The translations under genes and the position numbers were made by a program. Under the pieces are notes generated by a model. That model did not search any database. It was not told the DNA's origin and worked only from the letters and a program-made list of their open reading frames with translations. 64,000 nucleotides of DNA from an uncultured Pseudomonadota bacterium. GTDB lineage: Bacteria > Pseudomonadota > Gammaproteobacteria > Steroidobacterales > Steroidobacteraceae. This document shows positions 47,214 to 56,419 of this stretch, one piece after another. The stretch spans positions 18,654 through 82,653 of the forward strand of contig CAIKZZ010000045.1 in NCBI GenBank assembly GCA_903832085.1, in the 5' to 3' direction. Numbering within the stretch: position 1 is the stretch's first letter; each line of letters starts with the position of its first letter.

Positions 47214-48689
47214 TTACCGAATGGTAAAATCGCACTCAGCCAAGGGCACCACACGGGTACGTGCATAAAGCTTATGCCCAACATACAGCGCAAGGAAGGT
47301 TGGTATCATCAGGTAACTTGCGATGAAATCAAACCACGAGAACACCTTGGCCTGAAACACACCTGCATTTGCACCGAAGAGCACAACCAGAAACAGTATG
47401 AGCGCAAGCCACGGCCCATACGGGTAAAACCGCGACTTATACTTCAGTTCCTCAAGCGTGCGCCCCTGTGCAAGCCACGCTTTGCGGAAACGCAAGTGAC
47501 ACACCGCGATTCCAAGCCAAATCAAGAAGCCACTCAAGCTACTGGCGTTATACAGCAGCTGATATATCTTCTGATCACCAATAACACTAGAGAAGAACGC
47601 GAAAATACTGAATATGCCAGTGGCGCATAATGCGGCGACTGGGACGCCGCGCGCACTCACAGTGCCAAATATCTTCGGTGCCTTACCACTACAAGACATC
47701 GCATGCAGCATCCGGGACGATACGTACATTGCTGAGTTTCCGCAGGAAAGAACCGCGCTTAAAATGACGGCATTCATCAAGTTGGCTGCATAGTATCCAA
47801 TCTTTGGCAGATGCTTAAACACCATCGTAAACGGCGAATATGCAACATGCGCCTCATCGCCATTGAGTAAGTTCGGGTCAGTGAATTGAATCAGTGTCCC
47901 GACTACAAAAATCGCGCCGATGTAAAACAGCAAGATACGCCAGAAAACGTTCTTGATCGCCTTAGGCACATTGGTAGCCGGATCCTCGGTTTCAGCAGCA
48001 GCAAGACCCACGCCCTCGGTGCCTTGAAATGAAAAACCTGCCACCATGAAGACCAATAACACCGCCGACCAACCGCCAACGAATGGCGCGTGCAGGTGAG
48101 TAGCAGGATCCCTTAGGGTCCAGTTTTGAAAGCCAACCGCCGCACCGCCCAACATGCCAGTAATCATCAAGCCACCGACGATCACGAAGATAAGTACCGT
48201 GACCACCTTGATGCTCGCAAACCAATACTCAGCCTCCGCATACGCTTTAACGGACAGTAGATTAAGACCGAGCAACAGCGCGAAAAAACCCATTGCCCAT
48301 AGCGTGGAACTTGAGTCTGGAAACCAGAACTTGACGATCAGTGCACCTGCAACAAGCTCGGCGGCCAATGTGATGGCCCAACTTAGCCAGTAGTTCCAAC
48401 CAACGGCGAAGCCCAACGAGGGGTCTACAAAGCGCTCGGCATAAGCCTCGAATGATCCACGAATCGGTAGCTGCGTGGCCATCTCACCCAGGGACTGCAT
48501 CATGAAATACACGGCAATACCCATAATCGCGTAGCCGAGCAGCGCGCCGCCAGGTCCTGCCTGTGCAATTGCACTGCCACTGGCTAGAAACAGCCCAGTA
48601 CCAATCGCCCCACCAATAGCAATCATACTCAGCTGTCGGGAGTTTATTGAGCGCTGTAGTTCGTGCGATTCGTGTGCTGACACGGCCAT
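47214..48689 (-). CDS. Amino-acid permease (APC superfamily, AAT family)
   Basis: AAT permeases import amino acids or GABA by H+ symport. The 491-residue protein has about 12 membrane helices, LNSRQLSMIAIGGAIGTGLFLASG-type helix 1 (seen as SMIAIGGAIGTGLFLASG), YAERFVDPSLGFAVGWNYWLSW (split: FAVGWNYWLSW), GFSFQGTEGVGLAAAETEDP and CGNSAMYVSSRMLHAM. Start: ATG 48689 follows GGGAG by only 2 nt, so GTG 48683 (8 nt) may be the true start. The open frame extends upstream into the MHS gene, but those codons are antisense-free read-through and not family-like. It is third downstream of betB-betA-MHS. Confidence 0.9.
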   Translation of the reverse strand: MAVSAHESHELQRSINSRQLSMIAIGGAIGTGLFLASGSAIAQAGPGGALLGYAIMGIAVYFMMQSLGEMATQLPIRGSFEAYAERFVDPSLGFAVGWNYWLSWAITLAAELVAGALIVKFWFPDSSSTLWAMGFFALLLGLNLLSVKAYAEAEYWFASIKVVTVLIFVIVGGLMITGMLGGAAVGFQNWTLRDPATHLHAPFVGGWSAVLLVFMVAGFSFQGTEGVGLAAAETEDPATNVPKAIKNVFWRILLFYIGAIFVVGTLIQFTDPNLLNGDEAHVAYSPFTMVFKHLPKIGYYAANLMNAVILSAVLSCGNSAMYVSSRMLHAMSCSGKAPKIFGTVSARGVPVAALCATGIFSIFAFFSSVIGDQKIYQLLYNASSLSGFLIWLGIAVCHLRFRKAWLAQGRTLEELKYKSRFYPYGPWLALILFLVVLFGANAGVFQAKVFSWFDFIASYLMIPTFLALYVGHKLYARTRVVPLAECDFTIR

Positions 48690-48756
48690 TACTCCCGTTG
48701 TGAAACCCCGCACACCCAGTCTGTGGATTGTGTGCGCCAGACGCAAGCCATCCACC

Positions 48757-50037
48757 CTAAATGGTTGTTGCTGCCTTTGGCATGGTCCAAAGAGCAATAA
48801 AGCTCGCGATGCCTGCCAGCGCCAAATAAGCGCCTACCGCATTCAAACCGCCTCGAGTGGCAAGTTCCTGTGCAACAAAGGGCACCAGTCCGCCTCCCAG
48901 AATACCGCCGGCCGTAAACGCAAGCGACGTACCGGTATAGCGCACGCGTGACGAAAACAAGCCAGGTAGCCAAGCGCCCAGCGGCCCGTAAACAAAACCC
49001 ATCATAAAAAGTGCGAGCGACAGCCACAGCCAGATGCTGAATAAACCACCTGCCCAAAGCGTACCGAGCAATGCACCCACAGCAATAGTGCCTAAGCATC
49101 CTGCCATCAATACGCGGCGCGGTCCCACGCGATCCGACGCCCAACCCGCCAGCAGAATACCAAGCGCCAAGAACACAATCGCCCCCAACTGTGCACCGAG
49201 AAAATGCACACGGTTAAACTGCAGCACTGTCGTGCCATAGCCCAATGCAAACGCAGTCGCGAGATAAAAAAGTGCGAAACAAGCAATGACCGCGAATGTG
49301 CCGCTAATCGTTTCGTGACGGTGAGTGCGTAAGAGCTCCGCGACCGGGACGGCGGCGGGCCGCTCTGTCGCTAATAGCGACTTAAAACTTGGCGTTTCAG
49401 TGAGCTGCAAACGCACCCACAGCCCCACCAAAACCAGGACTGCGCTTGCCAGAAACGGCACTCGCCAACCCCACTCTAAAAAGTCTTCAGGCGTAAGATG
49501 CAATCCCAGTATTAGAAAAAATCCATTGGCCGCTATAAAGCCCACCGGCGCACCGAGCTGTGGAAACATGCCAAAGCGGCCCCGCCAACCTGGGGGTGCA
49601 TTTTCGACCGCCAGCAAAGCCGCACCACCCCACTCGCCTCCTAAACCAAATCCCTGCCCAAAACGTAGCATGCAAAGAAGTAGCGGCGCGATCCAGCCCG
49701 CCGTTTGGTAGGTCGGTAAAAACGCGATCAGTAAGGTCGAGATACCCATACAGAGCAAGGACGCCACGAGCGTGGATTTACGGCCCAAGCGATCACCAAA
49801 ATGGCCAAAAACAATCGCGCCCAAGGGGCGCGCTACGAAAGCGACACCAAAACTGGCATAGGCTGAAAGCTGTTGCACGGAAGCCGACTTCGATGGAAAA
49901 AAGAGTGCGCCAAAGACGAGCGATGCCGCCGTCGCGTAGATGTAAAAATCATAAAACTCAACGGCCGTACCCACCAAACTCGCGCCCAATACCCGTCGCG
50001 CTGCGCGCAAAATACCTGTTAGTGGTTGCTGCGACAT
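48757..50037 (-). CDS. MFS transporter, metabolite:H+ symporter (MHS) family
   Basis: MHS transporters (KgtP, ShiA, ProP) import organic acids or osmolytes with protons. The 426-residue protein has twelve helices. It carries the N-terminal motif VGTAVEFYDFYIYATAASLVFG, the loop-2/3 GHFGDRLGRKSTLV (GxxxDRxGRR) and a second GWASDRVGPRRVL at the domain interface. LRFGQGFGLGGEWGGA is the diagnostic MHS helix-4 motif. It starts 31 bp after betA. Position suggests a role in osmolyte or betaine uptake; that is inference. Confidence 0.9.
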   Translation of the reverse strand: MSQQPLTGILRAARRVLGASLVGTAVEFYDFYIYATAASLVFGALFFPSKSASVQQLSAYASFGVAFVARPLGAIVFGHFGDRLGRKSTLVASLLCMGISTLLIAFLPTYQTAGWIAPLLLCMLRFGQGFGLGGEWGGAALLAVENAPPGWRGRFGMFPQLGAPVGFIAANGFFLILGLHLTPEDFLEWGWRVPFLASAVLVLVGLWVRLQLTETPSFKSLLATERPAAVPVAELLRTHRHETISGTFAVIACFALFYLATAFALGYGTTVLQFNRVHFLGAQLGAIVFLALGILLAGWASDRVGPRRVLMAGCLGTIAVGALLGTLWAGGLFSIWLWLSLALFMMGFVYGPLGAWLPGLFSSRVRYTGTSLAFTAGGILGGGLVPFVAQELATRGGLNAVGAYLALAGIASFIALWTMPKAATTI

Positions 50038-50068
50038 ATCTAGATCAACCTATATGGGTGGAGTTTCA

Positions 50069-51733
50069 TTAGCGCTGACGCTCTCGCCAATGTGTCGCGC
50101 TGTACACGGGTACATCCGCGGCAGGCAATGGCGTTCGCCCACGAATATGATCTGCCATTTTCTCTGCCAGCATGATCGTGGGCGCATTCAGATTACCGTT
50201 GGTGATCAGCGGCATCACTGAGGAATCCACTACACGTAGGTGCTCCATTCCAAACACACGACCCTGAGAGTCAACCACTGCCAACGGATCATCCGAGCTA
50301 CCCATTTTGCAAGAGCAGGATGGATGATATGCGCTCTCCACCTTTTGACGCACAAACTCATCGATCTGCTCATCAGTCTGCACCGCCTCGCTCGGCTGAA
50401 GCTCTCGGCCGCGAAATGGCGCAAAAGCCGGTTGCGCAAAGATCTCTCGCGTTAAGCGCACACACGCGCGCATCTCGGTCATATCGTCAGGATGCGTCAG
50501 GTAATTAAACTTTATCGTTGGTTTCGTACGTGGGTCGGTGGATTTCAACCGCACCCAACCGCGACTTTTAGAGCGCATCGGACCCACGTGCGCTTGGAAA
50601 CCATGCTCATTCGCAAGTGACGAGCCGTCGTAACTCACGGCCATCGGCAGAAAATGGTACTGGATGTCTGGATACTCAATGCCAGCACGACTCCGTATAA
50701 AGGCGCAGCTCTCAAAATGATTAGTGGCCCCCAGACCGCTTTTAAATAGCAACCATCGTGCACCAATTAGCGCTTTCGCCAGCGGATTCATGGCCGAGTA
50801 CAAGGTGATCGGCTGTGTACAAGAAACCTGGAAATAAAACTCCAAATGATCTTGGAGGTTCTCTCCTACTCCCGGCAAATGATGCACCACTGGTATGCCA
50901 AGCGATGTCAGCTCTGCTTGTGGACCGATACCTGAGAGCTTTAATAATTGCGGAGAGTTGATTGGACCACCGCTCACGATTACCTCGCGACGCGCATGCA
51001 CCACATGCTCTTTATTTCCTTGTAGATACCGTACACCTGTCGCACGACGACCTTCGGTGACGATCTGTGTCGCCAAGCATTGGGTGCGCACCGTTGAGTT
51101 GCTCCGCCGCATCGCAGGTCGTAGATACACATTTGATGCACTCGCACGTATGCCATGACCAACCGTCATGTCCATGCGCCCGAAGCCTTCTTGTTGAAAG
51201 CCATTCACATCACGCGTGGCGGGGTAACCTGCCTGCTCACCGGCTGTGAGCCAAGCTGCATTCAAAGGATTCTTTAATGTGCCGTAGCTCGTAGCCAGTG
51301 GCCCGTCGGCACCACGGTAGGTGTCCCCTCCTTCCTCGCGACCCTCGGCGCGCCGAAAGTAGGGCAACACATTCTGGTAGCTCCAGCCTTGCGCACCCGC
51401 TGCCTCCCAGCGATCAAAGTCACGTGCATTACCGCGGATGTACACGAGCCCATTAATGGACGAGGAGCCGCCGAGAACCTTGCCGCGCGGCGTGTGTAAG
51501 CGGCGACCACCCAGACCCTCTTCAGGTTCCGAGTGATAAAACCAATTGTATTTTTCACGATTCATGGGAATCGCGAGTGCCGATGGCATTTGTATAAAAA
51601 TGGATTTGTCGGAGCCGCCGTTTTCCAGCAGCAGGACTGATACGTCCTTGTCTTCGGTCAAGCGATTGGCAAGCACACAGCCGGCAGAGCCTGCACCGAC
51701 AATGACGTAATCAAATGTTTCAGATGTGATCAT
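50069..51733 (-). CDS. betA: Choline dehydrogenase (GMC oxidoreductase)
   Basis: BetA oxidises choline to betaine aldehyde (and on to glycine betaine) with FAD. The 554-residue product has the N-terminal FAD motif FDYVIVGAGSAGCVLANRL, GMC signature 1 in PRGKVLGGSSSINGLVYIRGN (split: GKVLGGSSSINGL), signature 2 IVSGGPINSPQLLKLSGIGP, and the C-terminal active-site His/Asn region YHPSCSCKMG and NGNLNAPTIMLAEK. Length and motifs match BetA rather than alcohol or sugar GMC oxidases. The stop of betB lies 8 bp upstream; the pair forms a betBA operon without adjacent betI. Confidence 0.93.
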   Translation of the reverse strand: MITSETFDYVIVGAGSAGCVLANRLTEDKDVSVLLLENGGSDKSIFIQMPSALAIPMNREKYNWFYHSEPEEGLGGRRLHTPRGKVLGGSSSINGLVYIRGNARDFDRWEAAGAQGWSYQNVLPYFRRAEGREEGGDTYRGADGPLATSYGTLKNPLNAAWLTAGEQAGYPATRDVNGFQQEGFGRMDMTVGHGIRASASNVYLRPAMRRSNSTVRTQCLATQIVTEGRRATGVRYLQGNKEHVVHARREVIVSGGPINSPQLLKLSGIGPQAELTSLGIPVVHHLPGVGENLQDHLEFYFQVSCTQPITLYSAMNPLAKALIGARWLLFKSGLGATNHFESCAFIRSRAGIEYPDIQYHFLPMAVSYDGSSLANEHGFQAHVGPMRSKSRGWVRLKSTDPRTKPTIKFNYLTHPDDMTEMRACVRLTREIFAQPAFAPFRGRELQPSEAVQTDEQIDEFVRQKVESAYHPSCSCKMGSSDDPLAVVDSQGRVFGMEHLRVVDSSVMPLITNGNLNAPTIMLAEKMADHIRGRTPLPAADVPVYSATHWRERQR

Positions 51734-51741
51734 ATAAATAC

Positions 51742-53154
51742 TCAGTACGGTGAATCAATGTCGCGTAATGCGACATAAACGCTTTTAAGCTGGGTGTAGT
51801 GTTCAATGGCGGCACGACCATTCTCGCGACCGAGGCCCGATCGCTTGTAGCCACCGAACGGCAGCTCGATCGGGGTGACATTGTAATGATTGATCCAACA
51901 GGTACCCGCTTGTAGGTTCGCAATGACGCGGTGACCACGCACCAGATCCTTGGTGAACACACCAGCTGCTAACCCAAACTCCGTGGCGTTGGCCCGCTCA
52001 ATCACTTCTGCTTCCGTGTCAAACTCAAGCACGGTCATGACCGGACCAAAAATTTCCTCGCTCACGATACGCATATCGTCACGACAGCCATCAAACACAG
52101 TAGGCTCTACAAAAAATCCCTTAGCGAGTTCCCCGCGAGTAGCCCGCTCGCCACCGATTACAACCCGAGCGCCTTCGCGGCGACCTTGCTCGATGTATGC
52201 CAAGACCTTGTGCATATGCTCTTCAGAAATGAGCGCACCGACCTGTGTCGCGGGGTCCATCGGATCACCGATACGCATAGCACTCACTCGCTCACAAAGA
52301 CGCTTTAAAAACGCCTCCCGAATTGAGCGATGCACAAAAACGCGCGTGCCGTTAGAACACACCTCGCCCGCCGAATAAAAATTTGCAAGCAAAGCGCCGG
52401 ATACAGCGTTTTCAATCCCAGCATCCTCAAACACAATCAGTGGAGATTTACCGCCCAACTCCAGCGTGACGTACTTCAGTGTGTCAGCCGCATCAGCCAT
52501 CACGGCACGACCCGTGCCTACGGATCCTGTCAGTGAAATCTTGCGAATCCCAGGATGCTTGCTCAGTAAGCTACCCGTCTCAGCGCGCCCCTGCACAACT
52601 TGAAAAATACCCTTTGGCAAACCTGCATCTTCATAGACTTTTGCGAGCTGCACGGCCGTTAACGGCGTGAGCTCAGCAGGCTTAAAGATCATCGCGTTGC
52701 CGCAGGCAAGTGCGGGAGCTGACTTCCAACACGCAATTTGCAGGGGATAATTCCACGCACCAATCCCTGCCACCACGCCGAGTGGCTCGCGGCGCGTGTA
52801 CCCAAAGGCCGATGGACCAAGGTCGATGTGCTCGCCACTGATGGTGGCTGCAAGCCCCGCGTAGTACTCCAAACAATCGGCACCCGAGGCCACATCAACA
52901 ACGAGCGTTTCCTGCAAGGGCTTGCCGGTGTCTTGGGTCTCAAGTCTGGCAAGCTCATCGTTGCGCGCTCGAAGTAGATCCGCTGCGCGTCGCAAAACGC
53001 GCCCGCGCTCTGTCCCACTGAGGGCCGCCCACTCGCGCTGTGCGACAGATGCCGTTGCCACGGCCGCATCTACCTCAGCGCGACCCGCTATAGGCACGTG
53101 GCCCAGCATCTCACCGGTGGCAGGGTTGATCGAGGTCAGTAGATGTTGGGTCAT
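51742..53154 (-). CDS. betB: Betaine-aldehyde dehydrogenase
   Basis: BetB oxidises betaine aldehyde to glycine betaine with NAD+. The 470-residue product shows [26 protein letters not shown] (split: [15 protein letters not shown]), the NAD-binding FKPAELTPL, catalytic Glu in [10 protein letters not shown], catalytic Cys in [13 protein letters not shown] and [17 protein letters not shown]. The W-S/C-N pattern (WNYP, CSNGTR) is the BADH signature. ATG 53154 is preferred to GTG 53160. It is divergent from the ArpA-like oxygenase gene, with about 510 bp between. Confidence 0.94.
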   Translation of the reverse strand: MTQHLLTSINPATGEMLGHVPIAGRAEVDAAVATASVAQREWAALSGTERGRVLRRAADLLRARNDELARLETQDTGKPLQETLVVDVASGADCLEYYAGLAATISGEHIDLGPSAFGYTRREPLGVVAGIGAWNYPLQIACWKSAPALACGNAMIFKPAELTPLTAVQLAKVYEDAGLPKGIFQVVQGRAETGSLLSKHPGIRKISLTGSVGTGRAVMADAADTLKYVTLELGGKSPLIVFEDAGIENAVSGALLANFYSAGEVCSNGTRVFVHRSIREAFLKRLCERVSAMRIGDPMDPATQVGALISEEHMHKVLAYIEQGRREGARVVIGGERATRGELAKGFFVEPTVFDGCRDDMRIVSEEIFGPVMTVLEFDTEAEVIERANATEFGLAAGVFTKDLVRGHRVIANLQAGTCWINHYNVTPIELPFGGYKRSGLGRENGRAAIEHYTQLKSVYVALRDIDSPY

Positions 53155-53666
53155 GGCCACTCAGCAGGTGTATATGAGACGACACGCATGGTAACGGTCT
53201 TTTATCACCGCCTCCATGCAAGCCGCTGACCTTCGCGCGCCGCGCGTGTCCTAAAGGGTAGTTCCCAGAAGCACGGCCCCAAGCTGATTACCGATCTAGA
53301 ACTCCCGAGTACTTTGTCACCGTCTCAGAAGCTCACTACTCGTGAGTTTTATCTATATAAATCAAATAGCTACGTTTTTTTAGTCGCTAGCATAAGGCCC
53401 ACATGCTGAGCACGGCTGCCGCAAGGCGGCCGCCGACTGCGCGCGCAGCGCACTCTCGGCTCTTGCGTAACCCTTGGCCTCTTCATGGTCCATCGCATGC
53501 CAAAGGACGCCATTCCTCTCAAGCTGCAGTAAGTCCGGGAAACACCCAGCAGGTCAGCCCCTGAAAGACGGGTCCCGTTAAACCTGATCGGTAAACGTCT
53601 AAGCGTGATGCCCGAAAGCTGCGGGACCGGATAGTATGTACATGCTGATGAGGAGATCTGGCCACC
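53155..53666. other. 512-bp divergent spacer between betB and the ArpA-like oxygenase
   Basis: No convincing gene; a 100-codon minus frame (53370-53672) has no recognisable features. It should contain the promoters for betBA-MHS-APC and for the oxygenase. A putative structured leader (53571-53628) lies before the oxygenase, and a CTCAC-GTGAG 5-bp stem at 53332-53346 precedes a T-rich stretch (53347-53382). Confidence 0.6.
53571..53628 (+). promoter_or_regulatory. Possible structured RNA leader of the ArpA-like gene
   Basis: GGTCCCG (53571-53577) can pair perfectly with CGGGACC (53622-53628) to close a 58-nt element. An alternative CCCG (53611-53614) can pair with the same CGGG (53622-53625), so two folds exclude one another. 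It ends 38 nt before ATG 53667. No known riboswitch class fits; the idea rests on pairing alone. Confidence 0.25.
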
Positions 53667-54506
53667 ATGCATGCAGCAGAATGCATCGACTTAGAGCGAT
53701 ACCCTATTCATGTCGCAGGTGACGCTCGGCAAAGGCTTATTCGAGAAACCGCTCAATCTATTTCCAAGGACGGTTGCGCGGTACTCAAAGGGTTTGTCCG
53801 GCATTCAAAGGTGTCGGCACTCGTTGCTGAGTGCGATCGTGTGGCACGTTTTGCCCACCGTAACTTTGGGCACACCAATGTTTATTTTACAAAGGATGCC
53901 GCCGAGCTTGATGAGAGCCACCCGCGGCGACGTTTCTATCCGCGATCGAATGCGTTCGTTCCAGCGGACAATCTCGGAAAAAGCAGCCTGCTCCGTCAAA
54001 TTTATGAATGGAGCGCGTTCGCACCATTTATTCAGGAGGTACTTCGTGAGAAGAAGTTCTACCGGTATGCCGACCCATTAGCGGATGTCATAGTCAATCT
54101 CGCCGAGGCAGGCGGCGGATTTCCATGGCACTTCGATACGAACAACTACACCGTCACGCTCGCACTACAGAATGCACAAAGTGGCGGGATCTTTGAATAT
54201 AGTCCACATCTAAGATCAGCTACCGACGAGAATTACCCTGGTGTCACCGCCGTTCTTAACGATGATCGCAGCCTTATCCGCAGCCTCGCTTTAGAGCCTG
54301 GTGACCTGCAAATCTTTAAAGGCCGTTATTCTCTACACCGTGTCACTCCTTTAAGCGGGGAACGCACACGCTATGTTGCAATTTTCAGTTTTACAGACAG
54401 CCCCGATATGGTCGGAAGCCCTGAACGGACCCGCCAACTGTATGGGCGTGTACTTCCAATTCACCTCGAACGTGCCGGGCAGCGAAATGACGCGTTACTC
54501 GACTAG
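53667..54506 (+). CDS. ArpA/StrG-like 2OG-Fe(II) dioxygenase
   Basis: A 279-residue cupin-fold oxygenase of the family that includes ArpA and the HalD/BesD amino-acid halogenases. Iron ligands are His155 and Asp157 (FPWHFDTNNYT) and His224 (YSLHRVTP); Arg234 or Arg236 (GERTRY) should bind 2-oxoglutarate. Because the carboxylate Asp is present, not Gly/Ala, it should hydroxylate rather than halogenate. VIVNLAEAGGGF and GDLQIFKGRYSLHR are strongly family-like. Substrates of this group are amino acids or amines; which one here is unknown. ATG 53667 has GAGGAG 11 nt upstream. Only betaine/one-carbon genes are close by. Confidence 0.85.
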   Translation: MHAAECIDLERYPIHVAGDARQRLIRETAQSISKDGCAVLKGFVRHSKVSALVAECDRVARFAHRNFGHTNVYFTKDAAELDESHPRRRFYPRSNAFVPADNLGKSSLLRQIYEWSAFAPFIQEVLREKKFYRYADPLADVIVNLAEAGGGFPWHFDTNNYTVTLALQNAQSGGIFEYSPHLRSATDENYPGVTAVLNDDRSLIRSLALEPGDLQIFKGRYSLHRVTPLSGERTRYVAIFSFTDSPDMVGSPERTRQLYGRVLPIHLERAGQRNDALLD

Positions 54507-54847
54507 GCGCGTCCACCCCTTCTAGGTTGCGCTGATTTAATCCTAATGAGCCGCCCGGAACTCGCCAAGAAATGGTGGTTGGGTGTCATTGGGAACTTAA
54601 GGAACCGCAACGGGTCGCGGCAGGTTTTGGTTTAGAAGTTGATGATTTACGTACAAATCGGATACCCGTAGGCGCTGCTGAGAATTAACCTCGAGTACAC
54701 GGATTTGCGGGCTATGTGGGCGGAGGGAGTCAATCACGGGACTTAAGCCACGACATGACGCGCAGGGGCAAGTCGATGGCGCAAACTGATTAGCCCACCG
54801 TTCGAGGTGTGACCATACTGGTCACCAAAGATCCAGGAGATAGCACC
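54507..54847. other. 341-bp spacer upstream of the MttB-like gene
   Basis: No gene seen. It must carry the promoter of the methyltransferase gene; a perfect inverted repeat (54809-54825) lies near its 3' end and AGGAGA (54835-54840) is the ribosome-binding site, 7 nt before ATG 54848. Confidence 0.6.
54809..54825. promoter_or_regulatory. Inverted repeat GTGACCA-TAC-TGGTCAC before mttB, likely operator
   Basis: Perfect 7-bp arms with a 3-bp centre, located 22 bp upstream of ATG 54848. GntR- and GlpR-like repressors use sites of this shape. An upstream in-frame GTG (54809) lies within the repeat, which argues against using that GTG as start. Confidence 0.45.
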
Positions 54848-56419
54848 ATGGCGGATGAGCAACAGGCCTACACCGGACGTCGAGCTCGGCCGAGCGGTCG
54901 CGACGCAAAACGCACGGCACGCGCCGCACGCGCGGCTTCCTCGGTCCCTTACATCACGCGTCAGATCCCGCTCTTTGAGGTACTAACCGAAGACGGCCTC
55001 GTCACGATTGAAACGAACGCCGAGACCATTCTTTGCGAGGTCGGCATCGAGTTTCGTGAAGACCCTGAATCTCTTGCAATTTTGCGCCAAGGCGGCGCTG
55101 AGATAGACGGTGAACGGGTACGGTTCCCGCGCGGTATGTGTCGCAGCATTATTCAAAAAAGCGCGCCCAAAGAATTCACCCAGCACGCCCGCAATCCAGC
55201 ACGCAATGTCCGCATCGGTGGCAAAAACACTGTATTTGCCCCAGCCTATGGGTCGCCATTCATCCGCAACCTCGATGAAGGCCGACGCTATGCCACCATT
55301 GAGGACTTTCGCAATTTTGTGAAACTGGCCTATAGCGCGAATTCGCTACACCACTCAGGTGGCACGATCTGTGAGCCGGTGGATTTGCCAGTGAACAAAC
55401 GGCATTTCGACATGCTGTACAGCCATATTAAGTACAGCGACAAACCGTTCATGGGCTCGGTCACCGCGCCTGAGCGCGCTGAAGACAGCGTTGCCATGGC
55501 AAAAATCGCCTTAGGGCACGACACACTCGATCCTGAAACAGGTCGCCCGAAGACGATGCTGATCAGCCTGATCAATGCCAACTCACCCATGACCTTCGAT
55601 GCCACCATGTTGGGGGCACTCAAAGTGTATGCGCGCGCCAACCAAGCAACCATCGTCACGCCCTTTATTCTTGCAGGCGCCATGTCACCGGTCACCGTGG
55701 CCGGGACCGCCGCACAGACACTCGCCGAAGCACTTGCTGGCATGACGCTAGCGCAATTGGTGAATCCCGGCGCCCCAGTCGTACTTGGCAGTTTTGCGTC
55801 ATCCATTTCCATGCAGTCCGGAGCGCCGACCTTTGGCACGCCCGAGCCTGCACTCGTGCTCTACACGATGGCCGCGCTCGCGCGTCGCCTCGGAGTACCG
55901 TTTCGCTCGGGTGGCAGCTTATGCGCCTCGAAAATATCCGATGCCCAAGCCGCCTTCGAGTCGGCCCAAACCTTGTTACCCACCTGCCTTGCAGGCGTCA
56001 ATTTCGTATTGCACGTCGCCGGCTGGCTCGAAGGTGGGCTCTCGATGGGGTATGAGAAATTCATGATGGATGCTGATCAGGCCGGCATGATGCATACGCT
56101 ACTCGCGGGCGTTGACTTAAGCCCCAATGGCCAAGCGATGGACGCGATTCGCGAAGTGGGCCCTGGCAAGCACTTCTTGGGCTGCGCGCACACCCAAGCG
56201 AACTTTGAAAACGCGTTTTATCGTTCACCACTGGCTGACAACAACAGTGTTGAGCAGTGGGAAGCGGATGGTGCGCTCGATATGACGCAGCGCGCGAATT
56301 TGGCGTGGAAGAAACAGCTAGCGGAATACGAAGCGCCGGACCTTGATCCGGCGATTGATGAAGAACTGCTCGCCTATATACACAAGGGCAAGAACGCGTT
56401 CCCAGACTCAAACGTCTAA
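54848..56419 (+). CDS. Non-pyrrolysine MttB-family corrinoid methyltransferase (quaternary-amine demethylase candidate)
   Basis: The MttB superfamily transfers a methyl group from a (quaternary) amine to the Co(I) of a corrinoid protein. The archaeal trimethylamine enzyme needs pyrrolysine at an in-frame TAG; here the frame is continuous for 523 residues with no stop, so it is the Pyl-less kind that includes MtgB (glycine betaine), MtpB and MtcB. The TIM-barrel pattern is visible: ALHHSGGTICEPV-like strand (SLHHSGGTICEP), KPFMGSVTAPE, LISLINANSPMTFD, TPFILAGAMSPVT, VVLGSFASSISM and GGSLCASKISDAQAAFE. An Arg/Ala-rich leader (about 45 residues) is longer than usual. ATG 54848 fits AGGAGA 7 nt upstream. 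It converges (4-bp overlap) with the corrinoid operon that supplies its partners. Glycine betaine as substrate is inferred from betAB. Confidence 0.88.
   Translation: MADEQQAYTGRRARPSGRDAKRTARAARAASSVPYITRQIPLFEVLTEDGLVTIETNAETILCEVGIEFREDPESLAILRQGGAEIDGERVRFPRGMCRSIIQKSAPKEFTQHARNPARNVRIGGKNTVFAPAYGSPFIRNLDEGRRYATIEDFRNFVKLAYSANSLHHSGGTICEPVDLPVNKRHFDMLYSHIKYSDKPFMGSVTAPERAEDSVAMAKIALGHDTLDPETGRPKTMLISLINANSPMTFDATMLGALKVYARANQATIVTPFILAGAMSPVTVAGTAAQTLAEALAGMTLAQLVNPGAPVVLGSFASSISMQSGAPTFGTPEPALVLYTMAALARRLGVPFRSGGSLCASKISDAQAAFESAQTLLPTCLAGVNFVLHVAGWLEGGLSMGYEKFMMDADQAGMMHTLLAGVDLSPNGQAMDAIREVGPGKHFLGCAHTQANFENAFYRSPLADNNSVEQWEADGALDMTQRANLAWKKQLAEYEAPDLDPAIDEELLAYIHKGKNAFPDSNV

Noticed and set aside
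47187..47630. Plus-strand open frame of 147 codons at the end of the amino-acid permease gene
   Set aside because: It is antisense to a clear permease C-terminus and has no recognisable features.
53555..53605. TPP riboswitch, from CTGAAA...AAACCTGATC similarity
   Set aside because: The second conserved stem (CTGG/CCAG type) and the AGGGA end are missing, and the downstream gene is not a thiamin gene.
53370..53672. Minus-strand open frame of 100 codons in the betB-oxygenase spacer
   Set aside because: Arg/Ser-rich shadow-like composition, no ribosome-binding site, overlaps the oxygenase start.
53667..54506. Radical halogenase of the HalD/BesD type
   Set aside because: Halogenases replace the iron-binding carboxylate with Gly/Ala; Asp157 is present here.
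54848..56419. Pyrrolysine-dependent MttB (in-frame amber read as Pyl)
   Set aside because: The frame is continuous to a single terminal TAA; no internal TAG exists and no pylTSBCD genes are in the window.
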